A DNA stretch of 64,000 bases from Pyrinomonadaceae bacterium (GCA_036277115.1 DASUNM010000023.1:1054001-1118000); one strand, 5' to 3'. Counted from the stretch's first letter, positions 27,301 through 35,662 are shown. Notes: generated by a model from the sequence alone, not told the origin. A program made the numbers and translations.

Positions 27301-27638
27301 ATGCGCTGCTGAATTCCGTGCGCCAAATAACCGAGAAAAACCGCGGGGTCACTGTCCGTGTGATCGAGTTGATACCAGACGTAGGGCTGCTCCTGTTTGC
27401 GCAGAAAGTCGGCTACCAGAGTCGTCTTTCCCGATCCCGCATTCGCGGCCACCAGCGTTACGGGCAGCGACAGATTGGCGCGCAGCCGCTCAATCAGCCT
27501 TTCGCGGTACAGCAACTCGGGCGCGGCCCGGGGCGCCAGCAATTTTGTGCGTAGGAAAAACGTGCCGGGCAGCGCAAGCGGCGCCGCGGCAGTGGTCGGC
27601 GGAGTAGGCTTGGCAGATTTGCGTTCGCCCTTGGCCAT
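24330..27638 (-). CDS. large STAND-ATPase / TPR / BTAD transcriptional regulator
   Basis: About 1102 residues from ATG 27638. The domains are: an MalT-like STAND NTPase with Walker A NAGSGKTT (Lys near 71) and Walker B LIVVLDDYHH; a helical arm; a long TPR array (about 400-830) with repeats such as ALHSLATIARRQGDCDAAFNYLDRAIEL split over helices; and at the C-terminus a winged-helix plus bacterial transcriptional activator domain (about 850-1102: ARDILCFIVSRRHH, FHPTISHIRKALN, YEEAVALYRGEFM, PFREDIHCMLMRA). It should sense a signal and activate transcription in an ATP-dependent way. The longer frame (to 27800) runs through palindromic DNA and is rejected. The protease gene follows 200 bp downstream and is a plausible target. 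Confidence 0.85.
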   Translation of the reverse strand: MAKGERKSAKPTPPTTAAAPLALPGTFFLRTKLLAPRAAPELLYRERLIERLRANLSLPVTLVAANAGSGKTTLVADFLRKQEQPYVWYQLDHTDSDPAVFLGYLAHGIQQRISDFGETIFAYLQAGEMVQEPERAADVLLNEILERVEQQLIVVLDDYHHLGTETPVHAVVDRLITYLPDVVHVIIISRDVPPLALARLRSQESLAIIDRNDLLFTAEETQELFRKVFGLALTPAQLQEYGERTHGWITALQLVRQVAQRQAPAGEGHADPLGVLHQSERDIFEYFAEEVFNAEPEDVQQYLMRVALLDRIEVNTCARLYPEVISSAILPQLVRRNVFLTVASDARGEEYRLHPLFQSFLRRRLRTEIGLSGVAAEHVRCADHLLERGDWDQGVRHLLEAEDFERAGEVIAAHGAEWIASGKLASLVSLAEALPPTVLEAQPRAMAHRAEVARLRGEFDTAQSLFRRAATALRSKGDDEGEADALHSLATIARRQGDCDAAFNYLDRAIELTKPESAVRTKCGNTRGLCFVSLGDWTAAEREFRVALQSAEERNDDHHIRLITHNLGLPAMMRGDFGEALHWLRRMLRTDGHEAPIPQEAWAHLNIARCHLYRGEMEECERHLDLALERCQLFNLVGQQGEAFEAYGNLYRERGELKRAAEFYERAARAYEEAGIDQSRVELFEEQALLSLKAGDLARARNQIERLIELRSARNDDAGVFTATLAHVRIRIAVREFGAALEELVPALEYFRPRGLHYYEAQACIDLATCEAELGHEPQMLEYLRRVMDLAARYDYDYWLRQEIAHRPSLFASDLAQEILPADLRAGVPVVAAIAPQPVTATDLTPRPLVDLTLNMLGPVEIFRDPARPFAADAWTTRRARDILCFIVSRRHHRAPKDTIIDMFWTEDNIETIEKNFHPTISHIRKALNSNQPLKQNFIIYRDGDYQLNPEFSYRIDTDTLERLIADGETARRERNYARCIECYEEAVALYRGEFMQGTYEPWVDEQRSYYREQHLRMLESLAAVAEKKAEWPRTMDLAKRILHEDPFREDIHCMLMRAQAAVGNRVAVKEQYETLRELLQKELGVEPAMQTQNAFRELMES

Positions 27639-27651
27639 CACAGCTTCGAGA

Positions 27652-27669
27652 ACCCCGACGCGTCGGGGT
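27652..27669 (+). promoter_or_regulatory. perfect 18-bp palindrome just upstream of the BTAD regulator start
   Basis: ACCCCGACGCGTCGGGGT is a perfect palindrome ending about 14 bp before the chosen regulator start codon (27638, minus strand). It could be an operator or mRNA hairpin. A related imperfect copy, CCCCGACTGGTCGGGG, lies inside the neighbouring ATPase gene at 28232, so it may simply be a repeat. Confidence 0.4.
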
Positions 27670-27809
27670 CGTGGGGTGCGGAGAGTAGCACAGCCAAAAC
27701 CGGGACTTCTACGCGTCGTTAAGCGTTCAGATAACTGCGCGCCAGAGGCGACGCCGGTAGTTTGGACGGGGGCGGTGGTTATTTCAGGCATTGCTGCCAA
27801 AGTTTCGTT

Positions 27810-28625
27810 CTAGGTTGGCAGTTCGAGCGTTAGTTGACCCATTGAACTGATTGCGGGTCGCGCTTCGATAGCCAGAAAGCTGTCGGCGACGGCACGACCA
27901 GCGCGTCCCGGCGTGGCGGCAAAGTTCGCAATCGCCGCGGCCCGGCCGTTGGTTTCGCGCAGAGCGATGCGCGCGTGCTCTTCGCTTAGGCCATAGGTTT
28001 CGAACAGGCGCGCGGCCTCTTCCAAATTAAAAGCCAACTCGGTCTCTTCAATCACCCGTAGCATTTGCTTGGAACGCAGACGCCATAGCGGTGCGGGCGG
28101 CAGGCTGCGGCACGTAATGATCAAGTGGATCTCTGCCGGCAGAAGCGGCAACAGGCGATGAAAGAACGGCACGACCCAGTCGGCGTCGTAAATCAGGTGC
28201 AGGTCTTCGATGATAACCAGCAAAGGCTCTTCCCCGACTGGTCGGGGTTCAGCTAACTGGAAAACGAATGCTTCCGCCAACACCTCGGCGCGGTCGCTCT
28301 CGACTGATTCAGTGATTTCCATCAGCCGCGCGGCATCCATTGCCGGTCGCTGTAAACGAAGCGTGGAAATCAGATACTGGCAGAAGACACCAAGTTCAGC
28401 GTCAGCCGCATCGACCTTGTACCAGCAGACGGGTCGAGTTGCGCGCCGGGCAAACTCGGCAGACAGAGTCGTTTTTCCCGTCCCCGCGCGGCCATTCACG
28501 ATGGTGGCGGTGTAATTCGACAGGTTGTCAGTCAAAAGGTTGAGCAGGCGCGGCCGCGAAGTGCGCGGTCTCTGCGTCGGAACCGTGATTTTGTCGTGTA
28601 TCAGGTGGTTGTCGTCTCTGGGCAT
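27810..28625 (-). CDS. orphan MalT-type STAND ATPase domain protein
   Basis: A 271-residue protein consisting of the ATPase part of a MalT/LuxR-type STAND regulator. Walker A is NGRAGTGKTT (Lys51), Walker B LLVIIEDLHLIY, and the sensor segment is IHLIITCRSLPPAPLWRLRSKQ, with the usual ELAFNLEEAARLFETYGL helix afterwards. No TPR array and no DNA-binding domain are present. The protein ends after SMGQLTLELPT. It lies directly upstream of the full-length regulator on the same strand and is its closest visible relative. It could be a partner or decoy of that regulator, or a degenerate duplicate. The peptide PRPVGEE comes from a palindromic DNA word at 28232. Confidence 0.75.
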   Translation of the reverse strand: MPRDDNHLIHDKITVPTQRPRTSRPRLLNLLTDNLSNYTATIVNGRAGTGKTTLSAEFARRATRPVCWYKVDAADAELGVFCQYLISTLRLQRPAMDAARLMEITESVESDRAEVLAEAFVFQLAEPRPVGEEPLLVIIEDLHLIYDADWVVPFFHRLLPLLPAEIHLIITCRSLPPAPLWRLRSKQMLRVIEETELAFNLEEAARLFETYGLSEEHARIALRETNGRAAAIANFAATPGRAGRAVADSFLAIEARPAISSMGQLTLELPT

Positions 28626-28866
28626 CTTTGAATCCTTGCTAACGAGGGAATTCCCGCCGCGGACCCGTTCGGGTCAGGGTGATCGCATTATCCGAAGGTG
28701 GCTTGAGGAATTCTTGAGTTCTGATTGCAATCGGCGAATTCGGGCGGAATTGGGAAGAAATTGCACATTGCGCGTCGGCGTCGAGTGCGCTATTTACCAC
28801 CGGCGTCCTTAGCTTACGTCGGGTCATGCTCACTGACGGTTCCGGTCGCAAAAGCGGCCATCCGAA

Positions 28867-28891
28867 GGTAGCCAGACGTGAAACGTCTGGG
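28867..28891 (+). repeat. left palindrome flanking the transposase remnant
   Basis: GGTAGCCAGACGTGAAACG followed by TCTGGG: a near-palindromic word (CCAGACGTGAAACGTCTGG) present in exact inverted orientation over 24 bp at 29241-29265. Confidence 0.75.
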
Positions 28892-28935
28892 AACGGAGTG
28901 TGACGTGAACCGCGCTTCGAAGATGCGCAAAGAAG

Positions 28936-29196
28936 ATGCCTTGCACTCACATTAGCCTTCACATCCATTTGGTTTTCTCAACCAAAGTTCAGAATGGATT
29001 CACCGCGAGATCGGCCGCCGATTGTTTGCCTGGCAAAAGGATACGGAGCATTCGCGGTGAGTCCCTCAAACCTTGAGCGAGTAAGGATATATGTCATCAA
29101 CCAGGAGCAACATCACAGTCGTCTTACGTTTCAGGAGGAATATGTGGGTCTGCTGCGCGCGAGCGGCGTCGCATACGATGGCGATATCTGTGGTGA
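28936..29196 (+). pseudogene. remnant of an IS200/RAYT-type (Y1) transposase
   Basis: Pieces of one transposase can be read across three frames. The N-terminus starts at ATG 28936 as MPCTHISLHIHLVFSTK, the usual opening of IS200/RAYT proteins. After it the central part with the HxH and catalytic tyrosine region is missing. The C-terminal part resumes at about 28982 as SEWIHREIGRRLFAWQK, shifts frame to GYGAFAVSPSNLERVR…NQEQHHSRLTFQEEY…ASGVAYD, and shifts again to end RYLW-stop at 29194-29196. An internal deletion and at least two frameshifts make it inactive. The 24-bp inverted palindromes on each side fit the RAYT/REP arrangement. Confidence 0.82.
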
Positions 29197-29240
29197 GAGC
29201 TGTGCGCATCTCTGATGCGCGCCCTCGTTTATGCCATCTT

Positions 29241-29265
29241 TCCAGACGTTTCACGTCTGGCTACC
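29241..29265 (-). repeat. right palindrome flanking the transposase remnant
   Basis: Exact inverted copy (24 bp) of the word at 28867-28891. It is followed by further small hairpins (GGGTAGCCGCTTCGCGGCCC). Confidence 0.75.
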
Positions 29266-29385
29266 CTGGGGTAGCCGCTTCGCGGCCCAGAGGTTCGGCT
29301 CCCGGAATCTCGTTGTTACAAACTCGCTCGCGATGTAAACTCACGCCGCTTCCGAGACCGGTTTTTGCAAAAGGAGTACCGAATC

Positions 29386-29997
<612 letters not shown>

Positions 29998-30014
29998 CGG
30001 CGAGGGAATTCATC

Positions 30015-30737
30015 ATGCAAAGCTATCTCAATAAGACTTTCGTCATAGGCGATCCGCAGGCAAGACTCCGCGAGGGAGAGGACCTGTTGGCGTTCGTGAT
30101 GGAAAACAACCAGCCGAAGCTAATACCGAACGGTACTGAGGTTCGCATCATTGATGCGCGTGTCCTGCGCGACCTGGTTTTCGTGAACGTCGAGAATTTT
30201 GGCTGGACGGCAGCCACCAACCTCAAGAACAAGTTCCTCAATGAGACGGTAGGCGTGTTCCCGCCGCAAGACGACAATCAGAAGGGCGCAAACGCAGCTT
30301 GGGATGCGGGCAGGTTCCTGAAACAAATCACGCTCATCCAGATCGTCGGCGCCGACAACCAGTTGAAGTTCATCTCGGAAGACATTGCGGACGAGTATCT
30401 CGCTCTGGTAAACGCCGCGGCGGCGGACGGAGTGCTGATGCCGCTGAAAAGCGGCTTTCGAACCTATCCGAAACAGGCGTTTCTTCGTGACGGTTGGGAG
30501 CGGCGCCGGCCGGGATTTAACCTGGCCGCGAAGCCTGGCTTTTCAAACCATCAGGATGGATTTGCATATGACTTTGCGATTAGCGGTTATGAAGGAAATC
30601 CGCTTTACGACTGGATGAAGCGGAACGGCCCACGTCACGGATTTGTCCGGACGGTGAATAATGAACCGTGGCATTGGGAGTATCGCCCGGCAATCGCCCA
30701 GACCGGAGCGTTCAAAGCGCCGGGAGTCACCAGGTAG
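30015..30737 (+). CDS. M15-family D-alanyl-D-alanine carboxypeptidase (VanY-like)
   Basis: A 240-residue protein with a C-terminal zinc peptidase domain of the VanY/M15 type. The zinc motif is SNHQDGFAYDF (His179 and Asp186) and the third ligand is His220 in EPWHWEYRP. The SGFRTYPKQ segment before it is also typical. The N-terminal 110 residues (GEDLLAFVMENNQPKLIPNGTEVRIIDARV…FVNVENFGWTAATNL) look like an SH3-like domain. No signal peptide is apparent, which is odd for a peptidoglycan enzyme. It begins 18 bp after the selenoprotein stop and may be co-transcribed with it. Confidence 0.82.
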   Translation: MQSYLNKTFVIGDPQARLREGEDLLAFVMENNQPKLIPNGTEVRIIDARVLRDLVFVNVENFGWTAATNLKNKFLNETVGVFPPQDDNQKGANAAWDAGRFLKQITLIQIVGADNQLKFISEDIADEYLALVNAAAADGVLMPLKSGFRTYPKQAFLRDGWERRRPGFNLAAKPGFSNHQDGFAYDFAISGYEGNPLYDWMKRNGPRHGFVRTVNNEPWHWEYRPAIAQTGAFKAPGVTR

Positions 30738-30816
30738 GCGACGCGATAGAGCTCGAAAGCGAATGCGGCGGCGTTGGTAATTTGCCATCGCCGCCACATT
30801 CTTTTCTGCACTGTGG

Positions 30817-30980
30817 CACAGACTTCAGTCTGTGATATTTCTTGCGCGGGTTAACTGTGTCAGTACCCGGAGCGAACCGGGGTCCCCATGCGGGCAGCCC
30901 GCATGGGGTGGTGGATGCGACGGGATCCGCCCGAGTCTCCAGTGGCTCTAGATCCGGTCGCTACCGCTCCCGGTACTGAC
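30817..30980 (+). repeat. hairpin and large inverted repeat (GTCAGTACC…family)
   Basis: CACAGACTTCAGTCTGTG (about 30817-30834) is a simple hairpin. GTCAGTACCCGGAGCG (30859-30874) pairs with CGCTCCCGGTACTGAC (30965-30980), enclosing the hairpin CCCCATGCGGGCAGCCCGCATGGGG split around 30884-30907. The 265-bp gap between the M15 peptidase and the next gene holds nothing else visible. Confidence 0.7.
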
Positions 30981-31003
30981 ACCGTGCCCTCTTGCCCCGC
31001 GCC

Positions 31004-31393
31004 TTACCTGAACAACGTCGCGCAGGGCCGGCGCTTCAGCACGTGCGTCTGTCCGTCAGGGTCTTTGACCCGAAATCCAGCGATGCTGACGGTGCCGGTA
31101 TATTTTTGATCGCCGACAGTGAACTCAACCGCATTCCCCCTGACGGTGGCATCCACAAACTCGGGTTTCGGATCTTCCGCGCCGCCCTGAGCGATCTGCA
31201 CCATCGCATAGAAGCGGTTGTGCGCGGGAATAATCACGATGCGCATTCCGACCAAATCGCCCGACTCTTTGCCAACCGTGAAGTTTTCATAAACACCCGC
31301 AACCGGCCCAGTCTGCGCCGATATATTCGCGGCGAAGAAAACTGAGAAGACCATCACACCTAAAATTGCGACAACTTGCGATTTTCGTTTCAT
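31004..31393 (-). CDS. small secreted protein of unknown function
   Basis: A 129-residue protein with a clear signal peptide (MKRKSQVVAILGVMVFSVFFAANISAQ) and a mature part of about 100 residues, probably beta-rich: VAGVYENFTVGKESGDLVGMRIVI, FYAMVQIAQGG, AVEFTVGDQKYTGTVSIAG, FRVKDPDGQTHVLKRR. No family is recognised. It is located 40 bp downstream of the SurA/DsbA-type fusion gene on the same strand and may be co-expressed with it. The ribosome binding site AGGGAG lies before the ATG. Confidence 0.75.
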   Translation of the reverse strand: MKRKSQVVAILGVMVFSVFFAANISAQTGPVAGVYENFTVGKESGDLVGMRIVIIPAHNRFYAMVQIAQGGAEDPKPEFVDATVRGNAVEFTVGDQKYTGTVSIAGFRVKDPDGQTHVLKRRPCATLFR

Positions 31394-31434
31394 CTGAATC
31401 TCCCTTAATTTGAAAATGTAATTTAGAAGAGCTG

Positions 31435-33033
31435 TTATTGCGTCTTGCCCGCGCGGGCCAGACCTTTATCAATCGCTTCGCGCAAGGCGTCGGCGCTAAG
31501 CGAAGTGAGCACGACGCCATTTATAAAAATTGTGGGCGTGCCTTCAATGCCGTATTGTTCGCCTTCTTCGATGTCACGGCGAATGTCGGCGTCAAACTTT
31601 CCGCTCGCGAGGTCAGCGTCGAACCGCGCGCGATCGAGCCCGGCCTGGGTCGCAAACTTTTTCAGTGACTCAGGGTCGAGCGACTTCTGGTTCTTGTAAA
31701 GCAGATCCACGTACGGCCAGAACTTGCCCTGCGCGTGCGCGGCGGCCGCCGCCTGCGCCGCCTGAAATGCGTTTTCATGAATTGCGCTCAGAGGAAAGTT
31801 GCGAACCTCAAAATACACGCGGTTGCCGTAGGCCTTCAGCACTTCCTCGATCACCGGATACATGCCACCGCAAGCACTGCACTGAAAATCCGTGAACTCG
31901 ACGATCTTAACCGGCGAGTTGATGTCTCCCCGCGAAATGCCTCTGCCGACTGCCACATTGAAAACGGGCGCCACCGGTTCCTTCAAAAGCGTTTGGATCT
32001 TTGCGCCGGCCCGCAGGCGAGCCGCCAAGTCCTGCTCCAGTTTTTGTTGCTGTTGTTCCTGTAGGTAATTCGCGATCGCGCCGCGCGTAGCGGCCAGGTC
32101 ACCGTTTATCTGCGATTTGTTGTCTTCGTAGAACTTCGCGATCTCAGTTTCGCTCGGGGTTGTCAGCTTCTCAGTGACTTCGGTGCGAATGATCACTTCC
32201 GGTCCAATGTTTTTCTTGTTTGCTTCCGCGAGTACCAGCGTGTCATTGATGCGACGATCGAGCGCTTGCTTTTGCGCTTGGTAAATCTGGCGATCCAATT
32301 TGTGGATGTAGGCCTTCATCCGCTCGTTAATCATTTCGATCCGGATCGGCTGGCCATTGACCGACGCCAGCACGGTCCCCGGCGCAAGATTCGGCGCGTT
32401 AACGTCCGCGCCTTTCTGGACCGTGTTCGTCATCTTCAGACGATTGACCATGTCGCCGTAAGCCTTTGCACCACGTTCGTTGCGCAGATAATTCATGATT
32501 GTCGGCCGCGCCGCTTCCAAATCCGTGTTCGCAAACTGCGCGCGATTCGCGTCGTACACAGCGCGCACTTCCGCATCAGTCGGCGGCGGCGTTTTGCCCG
32601 TAACTTCGCGCGCCAAAAAATCCTCCAGCGGAATTCCGCGCTTCCTGGCTTCAGCATTAATCAGCATTGAACTTACCCGCGCATCAACCGCGCGCTGGCG
32701 CGCCTCTCTGATCGCTTTTTCCCGGTCCTGATAAAACGCGTTGAGTTCCGCGTCGCTGCCCATCGCCGACAGAACCGTCGATTCAATGTCCATCAATGTG
32801 ATCGTCACGTTATCGACGACCGCGAGCACCGGCGAGTTGGTCGACGGCGCGGGCTGCGCCGGAGTCGGCGCCGGCGTCGCCGCGGCCGTTGGGTTCGAAG
32901 CAGGCGTCTGTTTCGAAGTCGGATCTGCCGACGGAGGCCGGCCGGCCCTTTTCGCGCGCGGGCGTGGCTGCGCGATAACGGTGACTGCCATCGAGATGAT
33001 CAGAACAATAATCCAGGGGGAAGTGCGCTTCAT
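31435..33033 (-). CDS. exported fusion of SurA-type chaperone domains with a DsbA-like thioredoxin domain
   Basis: About 532 residues. A signal peptide (MKRTSPWIIVLIISMAVTVIAQ) and Pro/Ala/Thr-rich linker precede two SurA-N-like units: VLAVVDNVTITLMDIESTV … MLINAEARKRGI (about 65-210) and VLASVNGQPIRIEMINERM … LVLAEANKKNI (about 220-340). The C-terminal 200 residues form a DsbA-like thioredoxin domain with active-site CSAC (Cys385 and Cys388), preceded by VKIVEFTDFQ and followed by the cis-proline segment GIEGTPTIFING. Such proteins should act in the periplasm in oxidative folding or chaperoning. The combination is unusual because SurA and Dsb activities are normally on separate proteins. An ATG 9 bp upstream is the alternative start. 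Confidence 0.82.
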   Translation of the reverse strand: MKRTSPWIIVLIISMAVTVIAQPRPRAKRAGRPPSADPTSKQTPASNPTAAATPAPTPAQPAPSTNSPVLAVVDNVTITLMDIESTVLSAMGSDAELNAFYQDREKAIREARQRAVDARVSSMLINAEARKRGIPLEDFLAREVTGKTPPPTDAEVRAVYDANRAQFANTDLEAARPTIMNYLRNERGAKAYGDMVNRLKMTNTVQKGADVNAPNLAPGTVLASVNGQPIRIEMINERMKAYIHKLDRQIYQAQKQALDRRINDTLVLAEANKKNIGPEVIIRTEVTEKLTTPSETEIAKFYEDNKSQINGDLAATRGAIANYLQEQQQQKLEQDLAARLRAGAKIQTLLKEPVAPVFNVAVGRGISRGDINSPVKIVEFTDFQCSACGGMYPVIEEVLKAYGNRVYFEVRNFPLSAIHENAFQAAQAAAAAHAQGKFWPYVDLLYKNQKSLDPESLKKFATQAGLDRARFDADLASGKFDADIRRDIEEGEQYGIEGTPTIFINGVVLTSLSADALREAIDKGLARAGKTQ

Positions 33034-33097
33034 GAATTGCATCTTTCTAGTCAGAGTCGTGAGTTGTCAACTCGCGCCAGGCAAAGATTTGTAGTGC

Positions 33098-33233
33098 GAC
33101 AACTCCTTCTCCCTTTGGGAGAGGGCTGGGGTGAGGGAGCGAAGCTCTAGCGGCCAAAGAAAAGAAAAATATTCTTTTGTTTTTCATCCGCTAATCCCTC
33201 ACCCTAACCCCTCCTAGGGAGAGGGAGCTGCAA
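33098..33233 (+). repeat. inverted repeat CTCCCTTTGGGAGAGGG … CCCTCCTAGGGAGAGGG
   Basis: Two related arms, CTCCCTTTGGGAGAGGGCT with GGGGTGAGGGA, and TCCCTCACCCTAACCCCTCC followed by TAGGGAGAGGGAG, lie inverted in the gap between the fusion gene and the ligase gene. This is the same class as 18078 and 36268. Confidence 0.7.
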
Positions 33234-33256
33234 ATCTAAACCAAATTCGCGTTCGC

Positions 33257-34915
33257 TTAGGCGACAAGCTTCTTCACTGTATCCAACGTGTCTATTTCGG
33301 CGGCCATCTTGTCGCGGCGAAGTCTTACGATGCGCGGAAAGCGCAAAGCGTAGCCGCTCTTGTGGCGATTTGAGGGCTGCACGCGGTCGAAAGTCACCTC
33401 GATCACGACCGTGGGTTCGACAATGCGGACGCGCCCGTGGGCGTATTCCTGCAAAGTGTGCGCGCGAAACCATTCAGTCATCTGGGCAATTTCAACGTCG
33501 GTCAAACCTGAGTAGGCTTTGCCGATGTTCAGCAGTTCGGCGTCGTTTTCCGAACGGCGCACCGCGAACGTGTAGTCCGAAAGCACGTTGCGCCGTTTGC
33601 CGTGGCCGAGTTCCACCGCGGTCACCACCACGTCCAGCGTCGCCAGCGCCTTTTTCAATTTCAGCCACTCACGACCACGCCGGCCGGGTTTGTATGAAGA
33701 CCTGGGGTCTTTAATCATTAAACCTTCGTTGCCGCGTGCGCGCGCCGCGTCGAATTCATCATCGAGTGCGGCAACGTCGCTGAACGCCCGTGTTTGCGAC
33801 AATCGCACGGTGCCCGCGTTTGTTTGCGGCCCCCCGATCAGTACTTGAAGTTGCGCGCGACGCTCGCGCAGCGGTTCATCGATTAAAACCTTGCTGCTTG
33901 CATACAAAACGTCCCAACCCACGAAGACCACCGGCGCGCTTGCCAGCAACTCATCACTGATAGTTTTTCTTCCCAGCCGTTTTTGCAGATCGGCGAAGGG
34001 CAGAATCTCTTCGCCACGCGCGGTGATGATTTCGCCGTCGATGATCGCGTCGGTCGGAAGCCTGCTCAACGGCTCGATCAACTCCGGAAATCGCGCCGAG
34101 ATTTCATCGAGGGTTCGCGAGTAAATCGCCACTCGTCCGCCCTCCACGTGAACCTGCGCGCGAATGCCGTCGAACTTGTCTTCGACGAAAAACTCATCCG
34201 GCATTGTGCGTGCGATGTCCGCAAGGTCCGACGCCGGGGTCGCGAGCATGAACTTCAAAGGGTGGAATAGACGCATCTCGAGGTCGCCCAACGCTCCGGC
34301 GCGCGCGCGCACCGCTGCTTCGCCGATGTCGCCGCGCAACATGTTGGCGAGCGAGACCTCAGCCAGCGGTTGTTTGAAGGCGCGTGCGATCGCATCTTCC
34401 ACCAGCCCCTCGCGTAAACCGATTCGCAAGTCACTCGACAAGAGTTTCACCAGATACTTTGCTTCCAGCGGTGTGGCCTTCGCCAGCACCTTAGTGAGCA
34501 AATCGGTTTTAGCTTTCTTTCCGCGAGTGCTGCTCAAGCGAATCAGAAGATCTTCGGTGTCGCCGAGACTCAGGCTCGGCGTGTTCGCAGACTTCGCTTC
34601 CGTGAACATCTCAAACGCCACGTCGCCCGCATCACCCCAACGCGCCCAGCGCGCGCCAAGGTCGGCGTGCAGACCGGTCGCGTGGATTAGCGCCTCGCTG
34701 ATTATGCTGCCGCCAACGTTCGTCGTGCGCGCGTCGTGTTGTGCGAACACCTGACCGGCAAAGTACCGCGCGGCGCGGGCCAAATCTTCGTCCGAAAGAG
34801 CCGGAAAATATTCGCCCAGCAGCGCCGCCTTGGCGAGTTTCTTCGTGGTTGCGCCTACCTTTTCGGCGACCCGTGCGAACTGCTCAAGTGAATTTGAATG
34901 AATAGTTGAGGCCAT
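33257..34915 (-). CDS. ATP-dependent DNA ligase (LigB/archaeal-like)
   Basis: A 552-residue nick-joining enzyme using ATP. The N-terminal helical DNA-binding domain (about 1-230) is followed by the nucleotidyltransferase core with the adenylated lysine Lys247 in motif I EDKFDGIRAQ, motif III IIDGEIIT, motif IV (GNEGLMIKD) and motif V WLKLKK, then the OB-fold domain ending with TFDRVQPS and FPRIVRLRRDK. This architecture matches the archaeal/viral-type ligases found sporadically in bacteria in addition to NAD-dependent LigA. It is probably a repair enzyme. The ATG at 34915 is chosen. A GTG 48 bp upstream extends the frame. No Ku or polymerase partner is adjacent. Confidence 0.9.
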   Translation of the reverse strand: MASTIHSNSLEQFARVAEKVGATTKKLAKAALLGEYFPALSDEDLARAARYFAGQVFAQHDARTTNVGGSIISEALIHATGLHADLGARWARWGDAGDVAFEMFTEAKSANTPSLSLGDTEDLLIRLSSTRGKKAKTDLLTKVLAKATPLEAKYLVKLLSSDLRIGLREGLVEDAIARAFKQPLAEVSLANMLRGDIGEAAVRARAGALGDLEMRLFHPLKFMLATPASDLADIARTMPDEFFVEDKFDGIRAQVHVEGGRVAIYSRTLDEISARFPELIEPLSRLPTDAIIDGEIITARGEEILPFADLQKRLGRKTISDELLASAPVVFVGWDVLYASSKVLIDEPLRERRAQLQVLIGGPQTNAGTVRLSQTRAFSDVAALDDEFDAARARGNEGLMIKDPRSSYKPGRRGREWLKLKKALATLDVVVTAVELGHGKRRNVLSDYTFAVRRSENDAELLNIGKAYSGLTDVEIAQMTEWFRAHTLQEYAHGRVRIVEPTVVIEVTFDRVQPSNRHKSGYALRFPRIVRLRRDKMAAEIDTLDTVKKLVA

Positions 34916-35074
34916 GAATAACGATCGGAATGCTGGATTTAGTGAGATTGCTGTAGGGTGCACCGAGTTGTCAAAAGCTGTTCAATTACGATTGACAGAT
35001 CGGACCACGAGAGTACACTGCGAGTTACTCGGGGTGTTGGCCGCAGGTTCCGAGCGCCCTTCAGGAGGTAAACC

Positions 35075-35662
35075 TTGATACGACAACATAATCAGCCGGC
35101 GAAGTTTAGCCACATCGGCTTCGCGTTACTCGCCTGCGTTTGCGCGTCAGGTTTATTCGCACATGCTCTACCAAGTCGGGCACAGACAACTCCAGAAAGA
35201 GTCGTCGAATTCAAGATTCCAAATCATGTGCCGATAAAGGTAAGGCTAAAGCGTGAAAAGGAAAAAGCAATTAAAGACCTCACAAACGCGTCCTGGTATG
35301 AAGATTTTCAGCTCGAGGTCACGAACACCTCTGACAAGCCGATCTATTTTTTGAACCTGTGGCTAATTTTGCCCGAATTGATAAACCGAAGCGGTCGTCC
35401 CGATGGGTTCGTTCTCAATTACGGAAGAATGGACTTCTTAGCTTTCGACACCCGACCGATCTCCACAGACATTCCGATTGCGCCAGGATCGACGTACGTC
35501 TTTGAGATCCCGGAACAATTCCAAAAAGGCTGGGCTGCTCACAAACAAAGAGATAACGTGTCCGATCCCAAAAAACTGGAATTATCATTAACCCAGTTGA
35601 GTTTTGGAGATGGAAGCGGCTTCATCCGCAGCGATGCGAGACCTTTTCCCTTCAAAGACTGA
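35075..35662 (+). CDS. secreted protein of unknown function with TTG start
   Basis: A 195-residue protein beginning at a TTG at 35075, which is supported by a near-perfect Shine-Dalgarno (CAGGAGGT) 7 bp upstream. The signal peptide is FALLACVCASGLFAHALPSRAQ. The mature part contains VVEFKIPNHVPIKVRLK, an Ig-like or beta-sandwich pattern DFQLEVTNTSDKPIYFLNLWLILPE split over strands, and LELSLTQLSFGDGSGF near the end. This reads like a small surface or periplasmic adhesion/DUF-type domain. No function is recognised and no operon partner is near. Confidence 0.75.
   Translation: MIRQHNQPAKFSHIGFALLACVCASGLFAHALPSRAQTTPERVVEFKIPNHVPIKVRLKREKEKAIKDLTNASWYEDFQLEVTNTSDKPIYFLNLWLILPELINRSGRPDGFVLNYGRMDFLAFDTRPISTDIPIAPGSTYVFEIPEQFQKGWAAHKQRDNVSDPKKLELSLTQLSFGDGSGFIRSDARPFPFKD

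Noticed and set aside
28232-28247. Operator-like palindrome CCCCGACTGGTCGGGG in the orphan ATPase gene
   Set aside because: It lies inside coding sequence and is imperfect, more likely a general repeat word.
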